This document shows positions 17,037 to 26,019 of a stretch of DNA of 43,181 nucleotides, piece after piece. The translations under genes and the position numbers were made by a program. This DNA comes from Haemophilus paraphrohaemolyticus. Lineage in GTDB: Bacteria; Pseudomonadota; Gammaproteobacteria; Enterobacterales; Pasteurellaceae. Location: contig NZ_MUXX01000017.1 of the NCBI RefSeq assembly GCF_002015045.1, forward strand, positions 1-43,181, in the 5' to 3' direction. Within the stretch, counting starts at the first letter, position 1, and each line of letters opens with the position of its first letter. The notes under the pieces are model-generated. The model saw only the letters and a program-made list of their open reading frames with translations, made no database searches and was not told where the DNA came from.

Positions 17037-17076
17037 AATGGGTAAGAATAAACTTAATTATTCTTACCCATTTATT
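17037..17076. terminator. Bidirectional terminator between mlaA and ftsN-like gene
   Basis: A 16-bp stem (AAATGGGTAAGAATAA / TTATTCTTACCCATTT) with a 5-base loop separates two convergent genes. Confidence 0.9.
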
Positions 17077-17091
17077 ATTTAATATTCCTAA

Positions 17092-17922
17092 TTACATCGC
17101 TACAATCACACATTCTGCCACACTTCTTGCATTAGATTGGGCAGTTGCAGCTGCTGTACGGTTTCCGATAGGGCCGACAAATACGCGATTCCAATCTGCT
17201 CCACTAACAATACGGGCATTGAAACCTGCCATAGCAAGGCGGGCTTGCATATTTTCAGCTTGTGCTTTGTTTTTGAATGCACCACATTGAAGCCCGAAAC
17301 TACCTGCTTTAGGTTGTGAAGCGGTCGGTTTTTCTTCCACTTTTGCAGGCGTTGCTTTTACTTGTTCTGCTTTTTCTTTTGTTTTCTCGGCTTCCGCTTT
17401 TTTCGCTAATTCTTGCTGTTTTTTCAATTCTGCTTGTTTGCGTTTTTCTTCAGCTAGTTTTTGCTCATGAGCCTTTTTGGCTGCAATCTCAGCATCAGAC
17501 GGTGCTACTGGTTGTTCTGCTACAATTTCTGGTTTAGCAGGTTGCTCTGTGGCAACTGGCTGTTCTGTTGTAAGGCGTGCGGTTTCTTCTTGTTTACGCT
17601 TTTCTTCTAATTGTGCCAATTGTTCTTTAGAAAGTTGAGCCGATTTGGGTTGCCCTTTGTTTGGATCAGTAACGACTTCGCGAGTTTCTAGATCACGAAT
17701 ATAACTGTAAACTTCTTCTGGGCGACTTGGTAATGTCGTATTTTGTGTTATAGGTTTTACTGCGACTTGGTTAGGTGCAGCAGTGGTAGGTGTTGGAGCG
17801 TTTTCCTTTAGTAACCATAATCCCAATCCTAGTGCTAAAAATAGCACAATTACGATAGATAATATGGTAGAAACACTCATTCCTTTACTTTTTTTAGGGC
17901 GAGCCATTGAGCTTCGAGACAT
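17092..17922 (-). CDS. ftsN: SPOR-domain protein, probable cell-division protein FtsN
   Basis: Bitopic inner-membrane protein with a peptidoglycan-binding SPOR domain. The 276-residue protein has a short basic cytoplasmic tail, one hydrophobic segment at about 17-39, a Pro/Gln-rich stretch, a long charged Lys/Glu/Ala-rich coiled region (about 120-205) and a C-terminal SPOR domain from about 206 (GLQCGAFKNKAQAENMQARL ... RVFVGPIG). This is the FtsN plan, which activates septal peptidoglycan synthesis. DamX or DedD-like proteins share the domain, so the specific name is inferred. An alternative start is M6. Confidence 0.7.
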   Translation of the reverse strand: MSRSSMARPKKSKGMSVSTILSIVIVLFLALGLGLWLLKENAPTPTTAAPNQVAVKPITQNTTLPSRPEEVYSYIRDLETREVVTDPNKGQPKSAQLSKEQLAQLEEKRKQEETARLTTEQPVATEQPAKPEIVAEQPVAPSDAEIAAKKAHEQKLAEEKRKQAELKKQQELAKKAEAEKTKEKAEQVKATPAKVEEKPTASQPKAGSFGLQCGAFKNKAQAENMQARLAMAGFNARIVSGADWNRVFVGPIGNRTAAATAQSNARSVAECVIVAM

Positions 17923-18047
17923 ATTTGTATAAACCTTAAAATAAAATAATCATAGTAGTAAATTCTACTGAAAAATATCTCGCTTGCCTATCAATTGGGC
18001 AAGTTCAATTTTAAAATTTTTGTAAATTTTTGTTAAATTTACTGATT

Positions 18048-18812
18048 TTAGTCTGATTTCGCTGATAAATGTGATAAATAGACGTCAAATCGGTGATTTT
18101 TGGTCGTTTGACTGAAATCAGGTTTTTGCTCTGCAATAAACGGTGCATAATCAGGGCGTTTGACTACCATGCGTTTGCGAGCCGCTTGTTTTGCAGGCTG
18201 GAAAAAATCATCCGAGTCTAAATCCGCTCCCACCAAGTGCTGGAACACACGCATCTCTTTTTTGACTAAAGCACTTTTTTGTTTGTGCGGAAACATTGGA
18301 TCGAAATAAACCACATCAACAGTATCTTCATTTGCTGCAGCATATTCACTAATGGTATGAAATGGCAATAAAACCATCCGTGATTGCATAAATTCGCCAA
18401 TCTCAGGATCTAGATAAGCCCGCTTTAAGCCATCTTCCAACAAAGCGGAAACCACGGGGTTACGCTCGATCAATTGTACTTTACAACCAATAGAGGCAAG
18501 TACGAACGCATCTCGCCCAAGCCCTGCGGTAGCATCAATTACAGTGGGTAAGTAGTCGCCTTTAATGCCAACCGCTTTCGCTATCGCTTCGCCCCGTCCA
18601 CCGCCAAACTTACGGCGATGTGCCATCGTGCCATCCACAAAATTAACCGCAATTGCTCCTAATTTGGGTTCGTCTAATTTGCGTAATTCCAAGCGTTCAG
18701 CGGTTTGCACAAGGGCTAAAATCGCATCTGGATTGTGGCTTAATTGCCATTTTTCACAAACGGCTTGAAAGACGTTTTCATCGCCATTTTCGTTAATCAA
18801 TTGAATTGTCAT
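18048..18812 (-). CDS. rsmJ: 16S rRNA (guanine-1516-N2) methyltransferase
   Basis: SAM-dependent methylation of G1516 in 16S rRNA. The 254-residue protein matches RsmJ/Yhi[26 protein letters not shown] before the Rossmann motif [16 protein letters not shown], then QLIERNPVV, and the catalytic-type [18 protein letters not shown]. Its ATG overlaps the stop of the upstream peptidase gene by one base (TAATG), so the two are translationally coupled. Confidence 0.95.
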   Translation of the reverse strand: MTIQLINENGDENVFQAVCEKWQLSHNPDAILALVQTAERLELRKLDEPKLGAIAVNFVDGTMAHRRKFGGGRGEAIAKAVGIKGDYLPTVIDATAGLGRDAFVLASIGCKVQLIERNPVVSALLEDGLKRAYLDPEIGEFMQSRMVLLPFHTISEYAAANEDTVDVVYFDPMFPHKQKSALVKKEMRVFQHLVGADLDSDDFFQPAKQAARKRMVVKRPDYAPFIAEQKPDFSQTTKNHRFDVYLSHLSAKSD

Positions 18813-19504
18813 TACAAAATATAATCTTTAAAAAGTGTGTCAAAATGGGTAAGAAGCGTCTCTTTACCTGCAATCTCTTCCGCTTTCCATGCTTGTGTTA
18901 AGTGGTTTGCATCGAATTGTTGTTGATAGAGCTCCGCAATCGGAAAATAGCTGATATGCCAAGGCTCAACGCCAATTAGCTTGTCTTCTCTGTTTTCAGG
19001 GATAAACGGGAAGAAAAACCCAAACGTTTCAGCATTTGCCAACAACCAGTTGGTTAAACGCTGGAAGTAACCGCCTGTTTGGTATTCCCAAGGCTCAAGC
19101 ATCAATTTTTTGCCCGCAGGCAGCACATCAGGATCGAAGAAATCGATCTCCGTGCCCCAATGATGGCGGCTTGCCCCTGGTACAGCAGACCAGCGTAAAA
19201 TTGCTTGGCATTTTTGCCAATCACTTAGGCCTTCCAGCTCAATGGCATTGCCTTTATCATTGTGCACTTTACGCTCGCCATTAAATTTGGCGTTCCAAAT
19301 CAGTTTCTGGCGTTCAAAATCGCGGAAAGTGCTGGCAGGTTGTAAATTAAAGCCTGCTTTTTGGGCGACTTGTTGCAGCTGTAAAAAAGCTTGCACAGCC
19401 TCAGGCTGCAAGGCGTGTTTGTTCGACAGTGGATTCGGCAGAGTAATTAAATGCTCACGGCTTTTGCCTGTAAGAATTTCCGTTAAATTTGCAAAGTTTG
19501 GCAT
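18812..19504 (-). CDS. M15B-family peptidase (VanY/LdcB-like)
   Basis: A zinc D,D- or L,D-carboxypeptidase-like enzyme that trims peptidoglycan stem peptides. The zinc signature is present as [13 protein letters not shown] (His and Asp ligands) and EPWHISYF (second His), with [13 protein letters not shown] before it. No clear signal peptide is visible, so location is unclear. I place the start at the ATG 19504 (230 residues); the frame is open to a TTG at 19534, and neither has a good ribosome binding site because an uptake signal fills that space. Coupled to rsmJ downstream. Confidence 0.8.
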   Translation of the reverse strand: MPNFANLTEILTGKSREHLITLPNPLSNKHALQPEAVQAFLQLQQVAQKAGFNLQPASTFRDFERQKLIWNAKFNGERKVHNDKGNAIELEGLSDWQKCQAILRWSAVPGASRHHWGTEIDFFDPDVLPAGKKLMLEPWEYQTGGYFQRLTNWLLANAETFGFFFPFIPENREDKLIGVEPWHISYFPIAELYQQQFDANHLTQAWKAEEIAGKETLLTHFDTLFKDYIL

Positions 19505-19511
19505 TTTTTTG

Positions 19512-19520
19512 ACCGCTTGT
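19512..19520 (-). repeat. DNA uptake signal
   Basis: Exact ACCGCTTGT, eight bases upstream of the peptidase ATG on its leader side. Confidence 0.8.
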
Positions 19521-19566
19521 TGGTTATATAACAAGATTATAAATGTAGTAACTATGTTGCTCTAGC

Positions 19567-19633
19567 GTAGGGGCGAATTACATTAGTCCTGATATTCCTT
19601 TGATGTTTTAGGGTAAATGTGATTTGCCTCTAC
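19567..19633. repeat. GTAGGGGCGAAT inverted repeat
   Basis: GTAGGGGCGAATTACAT (19567-19583) is matched by ATGTGATTTGCCTCTAC (19617-19633), 14 of 17 positions complementary, around a 33-base centre. It lies between dapE and the peptidase gene, eight bases past the dapE stop. Confidence 0.65.
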
Positions 19634-19641
19634 AATAAATG

Positions 19642-20775
19642 CTACTTTGAGAGCAACATCTCCGCAATCTGGTAATAAATCTCCCCACATTTGCCTAAAT
19701 CGTCCACATTTACACATTCATTCACTTTGTGAATGGTAGCGTTGAGTGGACCGAACTCCACTACTTCTGCCCCCATTAAGGCGATAAAACGTCCGTCTGA
19801 TGTGCCGCCGCTGGTGTCTAGGCAAGGTGTAATTTGAGTCACGTTTTCGATTGCTTGTTGGGCGGCTTGGACTAATTTTCCGTTACCTGCTAAAAACGGT
19901 TTTCCCGATAAATTCCAGCTAATTCGATGCGTTAAGCCGTGTTTTTGCAGCATTTCGGAAACTTTTGATTTAATGACTTCATCTGTTACTTCTGTGCAAT
20001 AGCGTAAGTTGAATTGCACATAAAGCTCCCCTGGGATCACGTTATTGCTGCCTGTACCTGCTTTAATGTTGGCGATTTGCAGACTGGTCGGCGGGAAAAA
20101 TTCGTTGCCTTTATCCCATTCATAGGTGGTGAGTTCGGTTAAGAATCCAAGCGAAGTATGCACAGGGTTTTCGGCAAGATGTGGATAAGCAACGTGTCCT
20201 TGCACGCCTTCAATGTAAAGCTCAGCAGTGATTGAACCGCGGCGGCCATTTTTAATTACATCTCCCAGCACTTTACCACTTGAAGGTTCGCCCACTACAG
20301 CATAATGGATGGGTTCATTGCGTGCCATTAAGGTTTCAACTACTTTTACTGTGCCATCTTTGGCGGCGGCTTCTTCGTCGGAGGTAATGAGCAAAGCAAT
20401 TTTGCCAGCATGGTTTGGGTTATTTTTTACAAAATTTTCTGCGGCAACTACAAGGGCTGCGAGCGAGCCTTTCATATCGGCAGCACCTCTGCCATAGAGA
20501 ATGTTATCCACAATACGTGACTCAAATGGGGGGTAAGTCCACGCATTTTCATCGCCTACAGGCACAACATCGGTGTGGCCTGCAAAGGCAAAGCAAGGTT
20601 CACCTTTACCGTGTGTTGCCCATAAATTGAGCGTGTCGCCAAATGGTAGCCATTCGATGTTGAATCCGACCGCTTGCAAGCGTTCCGCAATCACTTGTTG
20701 GCAGCCTTCATCTTTGGGGCTGGTGGAAGGGCGTTGGATTAAGTTTTGAGCAAGGGAGATGATTTGTTGTTTCAT
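19642..20775 (-). CDS. dapE: Succinyl-diaminopimelate desuccinylase
   Basis: Di-zinc M20 hydrolase of the lysine/diaminopimelate pathway; releases succinate from N-succinyl-LL-diaminopimelate and feeds peptidoglycan. The 377-residue protein shows H67 and D69 in AGHTDVVP, the bridging D100 in [10 protein letters not shown], the catalytic E134 and ligand E135 in [11 protein letters not shown], and the C-terminal [11 protein letters not shown] histidine. Three bases separate it from the ArsC-like gene upstream, a pairing (yffB-dapE) also found in E. coli. Confidence 0.97.
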   Translation of the reverse strand: MKQQIISLAQNLIQRPSTSPKDEGCQQVIAERLQAVGFNIEWLPFGDTLNLWATHGKGEPCFAFAGHTDVVPVGDENAWTYPPFESRIVDNILYGRGAADMKGSLAALVVAAENFVKNNPNHAGKIALLITSDEEAAAKDGTVKVVETLMARNEPIHYAVVGEPSSGKVLGDVIKNGRRGSITAELYIEGVQGHVAYPHLAENPVHTSLGFLTELTTYEWDKGNEFFPPTSLQIANIKAGTGSNNVIPGELYVQFNLRYCTEVTDEVIKSKVSEMLQKHGLTHRISWNLSGKPFLAGNGKLVQAAQQAIENVTQITPCLDTSGGTSDGRFIALMGAEVVEFGPLNATIHKVNECVNVDDLGKCGEIYYQIAEMLLSK

Positions 20776-20778
20776 TTT

Positions 20779-21126
20779 TTATTTCCCAAAGGCTGCCTTA
20801 TATTCTGCTTCATTAAACCCAATCAACGCTTTGCCATCTTGTAAGATAATCGGGCGTTTGATAAGGGTTGGTTGTTCGGTGAGTACTTTAAGCGCAGTGG
20901 TACGAGCGAAGTTCTCTTTAACCGCTTGATCGAGGTTGCGCCATGTAGTTGAGCGTTTATTAACTAACGCTTCCCAGCCAAAGGCTTGTTCTGCTTGTTC
21001 AAGCCAAACTGTGTCTAAACCATCGACACGATAATCGTGCAATTGATGTGCGATTTGGTTGTCTGCCAGCCATTTCAACGCTTTCTTAACGGTGTCGCAA
21101 TTTTTAATGCCATATACTTTAATCAT
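20779..21126 (-). CDS. ArsC-family protein YffB
   Basis: A 115-residue thioredoxin-fold protein of the ArsC/Spx family. It has MIKVYGIKNCDTVKKALKWL with the single active-site-type cysteine C10, DYRVDGLD, and the C-terminal LIKRPIILQDGKALIGF block. Family members include arsenate reductases, but the YffB branch lies next to dapE and has no shown arsenate activity, so no reductase function is claimed. It overlaps neither neighbour and lies nine bases after folP. Confidence 0.9.
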   Translation of the reverse strand: MIKVYGIKNCDTVKKALKWLADNQIAHQLHDYRVDGLDTVWLEQAEQAFGWEALVNKRSTTWRNLDQAVKENFARTTALKVLTEQPTLIKRPIILQDGKALIGFNEAEYKAAFGK

Positions 21127-21135
21127 TTTTCTTCC

Positions 21136-21981
21136 TTATTCTACGCTATTCATCGCTTGCCAAATACTCAAAGCTTCAGCCGTTTCGGCAACATCGTGCA
21201 CGCGGACGATCTTTGCTCCGTTTTGAACCGAGAGTAATGCCCCCGTTACGCTGCCAATTACGCGCTGATCCACAGGTTTGCCCGTAATTGCCCCAATCAT
21301 TGATTTTCTGGAAAGCCCTGCTAACACAGGGAAGCCAGAATCAACAAAGGCTTTGAGATGTTTCAATAATTGGTAATTATGTTCAACAGTTTTGCCAAAG
21401 CCAAAGCCAACATCTAAAATAATATGCTCTTTAGGAATACCCGCAAGCGTACATTCTAAAATGCGGTGGTTCAAAAAATCTGCCACTTCTTCGACGACAT
21501 CCTCATAATGTGGGGCTTGTTGCATCGTTTGCGGCGAGCCTTGCATATGCATAATGCAGACAGGTAAATCAAGTTCTGCGGCGGTCTCTAGTGCATTCGG
21601 TTCGGTTAAGGCACGAATATCATTGAGAATATCCGCCCCTGCTTTTGCTGACTCGCGGAATACTTCTGCCTTTGAACTATCTACTGAAATCAAGCAATCA
21701 AAACGACTTCTAACGGCTTCAACAAGCGGTACAACTCGCTCAATTTCTTGCGAAACGGTCACAATTTCCGCATTCGGACGGGTAGACTCCCCCCCAATGT
21801 CGATAATATCTGCCCCGTCATTAAGCATTTTTTCAACTTGGAAGAGGGCTTTGTCCAACGAAAAAAACTTGCTTGAATCCGAGAAAGAATCGGGCGTGAA
21901 ATTCAAAATGCCCATAATATTCGGGTGAGTTAAATCCAACAAGCGGTCAGATTTTTGTTGGTTTTTGAAATGGATTTGCAT
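21136..21981 (-). CDS. folP: Dihydropteroate synthase
   Basis: Joins p-aminobenzoate to the pterin diphosphate in folate synthesis, the sulfonamide target. The 281-residue protein contains IMGILNFTPDSFSD, DIIDIGGESTRPNAE and the C-terminal RVHDVAET, the classical family signatures, and GLSRKSMIGAITG. The ATG at 21981 follows AAAAAGGAGAACAAA; a TTG further upstream is open but is inside the ribosome binding region. An exact uptake signal falls in its first 20 codons. Confidence 0.96.
   Translation of the reverse strand: MQIHFKNQQKSDRLLDLTHPNIMGILNFTPDSFSDSSKFFSLDKALFQVEKMLNDGADIIDIGGESTRPNAEIVTVSQEIERVVPLVEAVRSRFDCLISVDSSKAEVFRESAKAGADILNDIRALTEPNALETAAELDLPVCIMHMQGSPQTMQQAPHYEDVVEEVADFLNHRILECTLAGIPKEHIILDVGFGFGKTVEHNYQLLKHLKAFVDSGFPVLAGLSRKSMIGAITGKPVDQRVIGSVTGALLSVQNGAKIVRVHDVAETAEALSIWQAMNSVE
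21939..21947 (+). repeat. DNA uptake signal
   Basis: Exact ACAAGCGGT followed by CA, inside the 5' part of folP. Confidence 0.8.
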
Positions 21982-22002
21982 TTTGTTCTCCTTTTTCAAC
22001 CG

Positions 22003-22965
22003 CTATTTTTCCGCTCGTAACTTCGCCAATACCGCTTTCATTTTTTTATCAAGCGGTGCGGTAATCACCATTTCTTCACCCGTTTTTGGGTGTTCAAAAC
22101 GAATAGCATAAGCGTGCAAGAACAGGCGATTTAAGCCCATTTGTTGCATTTTCTGGTCGAAATTACGGTCGCCATATTTATCATCACAAGCTATTGGGTG
22201 CCCAGCGTGTTGGGTATGCACGCGAATTTGGTGGGTTCGCCCAGTCACAGGTGATGCTTTTACCAAGGTCGCTGACGGATAGCGCTCTTCAATCACAAAA
22301 CGGGTTTCCGACGGCTTGCCCGCTTCGCTCACTTTTACCATTCTTTCACCGCTTGCAAGTTCATTTTTGAGTAGTGGTGCTTTCACTACTTTGACGTGTG
22401 CTTGCCATTGCCCTCGTACTAATGCCAAGTAATCTTTTTGCACCACTTTTTCACGCAGTTGCTCGTGTAAATTGCGTAATGCTGAGCGTTTTTTAGCAAC
22501 GAGCAGAATGCCCGATGTGTCACGGTCGATGCGGTGCACCAATTCCAAGAAACGTGCTTGCGGACGTAATGCACGCAAGGCTTCAATTACGCCAAAACTC
22601 AAACCGCTTCCGCCGTGCACGGCAATGCCAGAAGGCTTGTTGATAACTAACATCACTTCATCTTCATACAAAATTTGGCTCTCTAATTCCGCCACTTTGT
22701 TGAGTTTGGTTGAAACGGGTACTTCGCTTTTCTCTGCCACACGCACAGGTGGCACACGCACGACATCATCTTCTTGAAGTTTATATTCTGGCTTAATTCG
22801 CCCTTTATTGACGCGCACTTCGCCCTTACGCACGATGCGATAAATCAAACTTTTCGGCACACCTTTCAGCTTCGCCAAAAGAAAATTATCCAAACGTTGT
22901 CCCGCTTCATCATCGGAAATGGTAAAAAATTGCACGCTGGCACTGATTACTTTTTCTGTTATCAT
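22003..22965 (-). CDS. rluC: 23S rRNA pseudouridine synthase C
   Basis: Converts uridines 955, 2504 and 2580 (E. coli numbering) of 23S rRNA to pseudouridine. The 320-residue protein has an N-terminal S4 RNA-binding domain (about 20-80, RLDNFLLAKLKGVPKSLIYR) and the RluA-type catalytic domain with the nucleophile D147 in HRIDRDTSG, followed by GRTHQIRVH. The substrate set is assigned by overall similarity to E. coli RluC. It is 21 bases upstream of folP and probably leads the folP-yffB-dapE transcript; mscS is divergent. Confidence 0.93.
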   Translation of the reverse strand: MITEKVISASVQFFTISDDEAGQRLDNFLLAKLKGVPKSLIYRIVRKGEVRVNKGRIKPEYKLQEDDVVRVPPVRVAEKSEVPVSTKLNKVAELESQILYEDEVMLVINKPSGIAVHGGSGLSFGVIEALRALRPQARFLELVHRIDRDTSGILLVAKKRSALRNLHEQLREKVVQKDYLALVRGQWQAHVKVVKAPLLKNELASGERMVKVSEAGKPSETRFVIEERYPSATLVKASPVTGRTHQIRVHTQHAGHPIACDDKYGDRNFDQKMQQMGLNRLFLHAYAIRFEHPKTGEEMVITAPLDKKMKAVLAKLRAEK

Positions 22966-23051
22966 AAAATGTGAAATTTAGAGATAATATTGCTCTAAAT
23001 TCTATCACAAACGCCCTCTTTTTCGGGCAAATTCAACAAAAAGGATCAAAA

Positions 23052-23945
23052 ATGTCAGAAACAGCTCAAACAGCAACGCAAAATATTGATGTGGTAGCGA
23101 CCACCGAGAAGGTACTTAAAAAAGTCGATTCGATGAGTTTCGATGCCATCTTAAATGATTATATGATTCCGTATGGCACAAAAATTATCCTAGCAATCGC
23201 GATTTTTGTGATCGGGAAATGGTTGGCAAAAGCGATCAGCAAGCTACTCAGCAAAGCGGTGTTAGCTTCCACCAAAGATGAGATGCTACAAAGTTTCATA
23301 CGCTCAATCAGCTATTTCTTGCTGCTACTGATTGTCGTGATAGCCTCACTTTCTCAACTTGGAATTAACACAAGTTCATTGGTCGCATTAATTGGTGCTG
23401 CGGGCTTGGCGATTGGTTTATCGTTGCAAAATTCATTACAAAATTTCGCGGCGGGTGTGATGTTACTGATTTTCAAACCGTTTCAAAAAGGCGATCAAAT
23501 TGAAACGGGTGGCACAGTCGGTACGATACAACAGATGGGGATTTTAGTGTTAGAGCTTCGCACATCTGATAATAAAACAGTACTTATTCCTAACAGCAAT
23601 GTGTTTTCTGGCAAAATTACTAACTACTCAGCAAACGATACCCGCCGTCTTAATTTTGTATTTGATATTGCCTATGATACAGATTTGAGAAAAGCCAAAG
23701 AGATTATCCTCCAAATTCTCACGAATGAAGGCAAAGTGCTTTCAACACCCGCCCCTGATGTCTCTGTGAGTGAGTTAGCTGCAAATAGCGTGAAATTAGG
23801 CGCTCAAGCGTGGGTAAACACATCAGATGCCTCTTCTGCTTATAGCAGCGTGTTGGAACAAGTTAAACTGGCTTTTGACGAAGCGGGCATTGTGATTCCG
23901 TTTAACCAGTTGGATGTGAATTTGATGGGAACAGATAAGTTATAA
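23052..23945 (+). CDS. mscS: Small-conductance mechanosensitive channel
   Basis: Heptameric inner-membrane channel that opens under tension to release solutes after osmotic downshock. The 297-residue protein has three hydrophobic segments (about 45-65, 80-105, 110-145), the pore helix GLAIGLSLQNSLQNFAAGV, and the cytoplasmic beta domain FQKGDQIETGGTVGTIQQM and NSNVFSGKITNYS. The start at 23052 has AAAAGGATCAAAA before it; the frame is open to 22971, but the extra residues overlap the divergent rluC promoter region. Confidence 0.93.
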   Translation: MSETAQTATQNIDVVATTEKVLKKVDSMSFDAILNDYMIPYGTKIILAIAIFVIGKWLAKAISKLLSKAVLASTKDEMLQSFIRSISYFLLLLIVVIASLSQLGINTSSLVALIGAAGLAIGLSLQNSLQNFAAGVMLLIFKPFQKGDQIETGGTVGTIQQMGILVLELRTSDNKTVLIPNSNVFSGKITNYSANDTRRLNFVFDIAYDTDLRKAKEIILQILTNEGKVLSTPAPDVSVSELAANSVKLGAQAWVNTSDASSAYSSVLEQVKLAFDEAGIVIPFNQLDVNLMGTDKL

Positions 23946-23954
23946 TAAATAGAT

Positions 23955-23986
23955 AAAACCTTGGAGAAATCCAAGGTTTTGTTTTA
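23955..23986 (+). terminator. mscS terminator
   Basis: A perfect 11-bp stem (AAAACCTTGGA / TCCAAGGTTTT) with a GAAA tetraloop, followed by GTTTTA. It also lies past the end of the small minus-strand gene at 23998, so it may serve both. Confidence 0.9.
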
Positions 23987-23997
23987 GATAAGGACGT

Positions 23998-24138
23998 TTA
24001 AAATTCTACTGGGCGGCGCTGTGCTTTTGAGCGTGGTGGAATTTCAAGTTCAATATCTGCAATGTTTTTTCTAGGTTGAGAATCTTGCTTTTGTATCTGT
24101 TCTTTTTGCGAATTATATTCTTGATTTTCTGTATTCAT
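23998..24138 (-). CDS. Small polar protein, 46 residues, unknown function
   Basis: An open frame too short for usual gene calling. It encodes 46 residues, starting MNTENQEYNSQKEQ and ending KAQRRPVEF, rich in Gln, Glu, Lys and Arg, with no hydrophobic segment or cysteine. An AGGAG ribosome binding site lies eight bases before the ATG, and a near-consensus promoter (24171-24200) is 32 bases further up. It fills the mscS-citC gap, ends 12 bases from a strong hairpin, and is divergent from citC. The acidic-to-basic gradient suggests a nucleic-acid or protein binding tail, but no family is recognised. Confidence 0.6.
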   Translation of the reverse strand: MNTENQEYNSQKEQIQKQDSQPRKNIADIELEIPPRSKAQRRPVEF

Positions 24139-24170
24139 CGCATTTTCTCCTATCGTGGGTATATTTGTGT

Positions 24171-24200
24171 ATTATATTGAAACGAGTTAAAAATAAACAA
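24171..24200 (-). promoter_or_regulatory. Promoter of the 46-residue protein gene
   Basis: On the minus strand, TTGTTT (24195-24200) and a perfect TATAAT (24171-24176) are separated by 18 bases. Confidence 0.7.
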
Positions 24201-24222
24201 TAAGAAATTTCCCACAACCCTT

Positions 24223-24251
24223 TTGGCATTTTATTTTCTGGCGTGTAGAAT
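24223..24251 (+). promoter_or_regulatory. citC promoter
   Basis: TTGGCA (24223-24228) and TAGAAT (24246-24251) are 17 bases apart, 20 bases before the citC start. Inferred sigma-70 promoter. Confidence 0.55.
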
Positions 24252-24271
24252 AATTCAACAAGGAGAAATAG

Positions 24272-25327
24272 ATGGCAGATTACCCAATTGACCGTGTGAT
24301 GGCGTTTGATAAGCGGGCTTATCAGGCGATTGATAAATTGTTAGCTGAGGAAGGGATTAAACGCGACCCGAATTTAGATTACACCTGTGCGATGTATGAT
24401 GAAGAGGGTGAAATTATCGCAACGGGAAGTTGTTTTGCCAATAGTTTGCGATGTTTGGCAGTTTCCTCAGTACATCAAGGTGAGGGGCTGATGAATGCGA
24501 TTGTGACCCATTTGATTAACGAGCAATACGAGCGGGGTAATTCGCATATTTTTCTTTACACTAAATGTAATTCCGCAAAGTTTTTCCAGAGCTTAGGTTT
24601 TTATGAAATTGCACGTATTAAAGATAAATTGGTGTTTATGGAAAATCAACGTAAGGGCTTTGCAAATTATTTAGAAAATCTGACCGCTTGCGTGCCCAAA
24701 ATGCAGGCAGGGCAGCGAGTTGCAGCGATTGTGATGAACGCCAATCCGTTTACGCTTGGCCACCAGTATTTGGTTGAAAAGGCTTCATGTGAGAATGATA
24801 TCGTGCATCTGTTTGTGGTGAGCGAAGATAAAAGCCTCGTGCCATTTTCAGTGCGTAAGCAGTTGGTAGAAGCGGGTGTGGTGCATTTACCAAATGTTTA
24901 TTGCCATGAAACTGCGTCTTATATGATTAGTTCTGTAACCTTTCCAAGCTATTTCCAAGAGAATGAAAATGCGGTGATTGAGAGTAATGCATTGCTTGAT
25001 TTGCAGATTTTCAGTCAGATAGCCAAAGCATTGGGAATTCAACGCCGTTATGTGGGTGAAGAGCCATTTAGCCGTGTAACTAACCTTTACAATCAGATTA
25101 TGCAAGCAGAATTGCCGAAAGCGGGGATTGGGTGTGTGGTTGTGCCACGTAAGGTGATCGAAGGGCAGGCAACTAGTGCCTCTAGCGTACGAGCAGCGAT
25201 ACAAGCGGGCGATTTTGAGAAAGTTTCTGCAATGTTGCCTGAGAGTAGTTACCAATTTTTATTGAGTGCGGAAGGGCAAAAGGTTGTACAACGCATTCAG
25301 CAAGCAGAGAACGTGATTCATTATTAA
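24272..25327 (+). CDS. citC: [Citrate (pro-3S)-lyase] ligase
   Basis: Activates citrate lyase by acetylating the thiol of its prosthetic group with ATP and acetate. The 351-residue protein has the expected two parts: an N-terminal GNAT-like region (about 30-130, SSVHQGEGLMNAIVTHL) and a C-terminal nucleotidyltransferase-like domain from about 150 with MNANPFTLGHQYLVEKA and VSEDKSLVPFSVRKQL, ending in TSASSVRAAI. Full length. None of citD, citE, citF, citX or citG is beside it; gph follows after 17 bases. Its target enzyme must be elsewhere or absent. Confidence 0.93.
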   Translation: MADYPIDRVMAFDKRAYQAIDKLLAEEGIKRDPNLDYTCAMYDEEGEIIATGSCFANSLRCLAVSSVHQGEGLMNAIVTHLINEQYERGNSHIFLYTKCNSAKFFQSLGFYEIARIKDKLVFMENQRKGFANYLENLTACVPKMQAGQRVAAIVMNANPFTLGHQYLVEKASCENDIVHLFVVSEDKSLVPFSVRKQLVEAGVVHLPNVYCHETASYMISSVTFPSYFQENENAVIESNALLDLQIFSQIAKALGIQRRYVGEEPFSRVTNLYNQIMQAELPKAGIGCVVVPRKVIEGQATSASSVRAAIQAGDFEKVSAMLPESSYQFLLSAEGQKVVQRIQQAENVIHY

Positions 25328-25344
25328 TTTTTAAGGGGATAAAA

Positions 25345-26019
25345 ATGGCTTTTAAATATAAAGTAATTGGTTTTGACTTGGATGGTACGCTAATTAACAC
25401 CTTGCCTGATTTAACGTTGGTGGTGAACTCGATGTTCTTAGAGCACGGTTTGCCAACGGTAACGCAGGAAAAAGTGCTCAGCTGGGTGGGGAAAGGTGCA
25501 GATATTTTCTTCCAAAATGCGGTAAATTACACGGGCAAACTGTTTGATGCAATGCAATTGACCAGTATGCGTGCGAGCTTTGATAAGTTTTATGCCACTT
25601 ATGTGTGTGAAGAGAGCACGCTCTATCCTAATGTTAAAGAAACGCTGGAAGCCTTGAAAGCCAAAGGATTTACACTGGTAGTGATTACCAATAAACCAAC
25701 CCATTTGGTTGAGCCTGTGTTAAGAGCATTTGGGATTTATTCACTCTTTAGTGAAACCTTAGGTGGTCAATCATTACCAAAAATCAAACCAAATCCAGAC
25801 CCGATGTGGTTTATTTGCAAGAAATTCGGTATTCAGCCAAGCGAATTGCTATTTGTGGGTGATTCTGAAAATGATGTGATTGCTTCAACAAGAGCGGGCT
25901 GTGATGTGGTTGGTTTAACTTACGGCTACAACTATAATGTGCCAATTGAGCAGGCAAATCCAACATTTGTGACGTCAAATTTTGCAGATGTGTTAGAAAT
26001 CGCGACAAAAGAAATCTAA
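25345..26019 (+). CDS. gph: Phosphoglycolate phosphatase
   Basis: HAD-superfamily phosphatase that removes 2-phosphoglycolate formed during DNA repair. The 224-residue protein has the nucleophile motif FDLDGTLINT (D11 and D13), a helical cap, VVITNKPTH (motif II), the lysine in KIKPNP (motif III) and LFVGDSENDV (motif IV). Related HAD enzymes share these motifs, so the substrate is by family similarity. It follows citC closely with an AAGGGGATAAAA ribosome binding site and is likely co-transcribed with it. Confidence 0.88.
   Translation: MAFKYKVIGFDLDGTLINTLPDLTLVVNSMFLEHGLPTVTQEKVLSWVGKGADIFFQNAVNYTGKLFDAMQLTSMRASFDKFYATYVCEESTLYPNVKETLEALKAKGFTLVVITNKPTHLVEPVLRAFGIYSLFSETLGGQSLPKIKPNPDPMWFICKKFGIQPSELLFVGDSENDVIASTRAGCDVVGLTYGYNYNVPIEQANPTFVTSNFADVLEIATKEI

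Noticed and set aside
20779..21126. Arsenate reductase as function of the ArsC-family gene
   Set aside because: The YffB branch beside dapE has no ars genes near it and no demonstrated arsenate activity that I know of.
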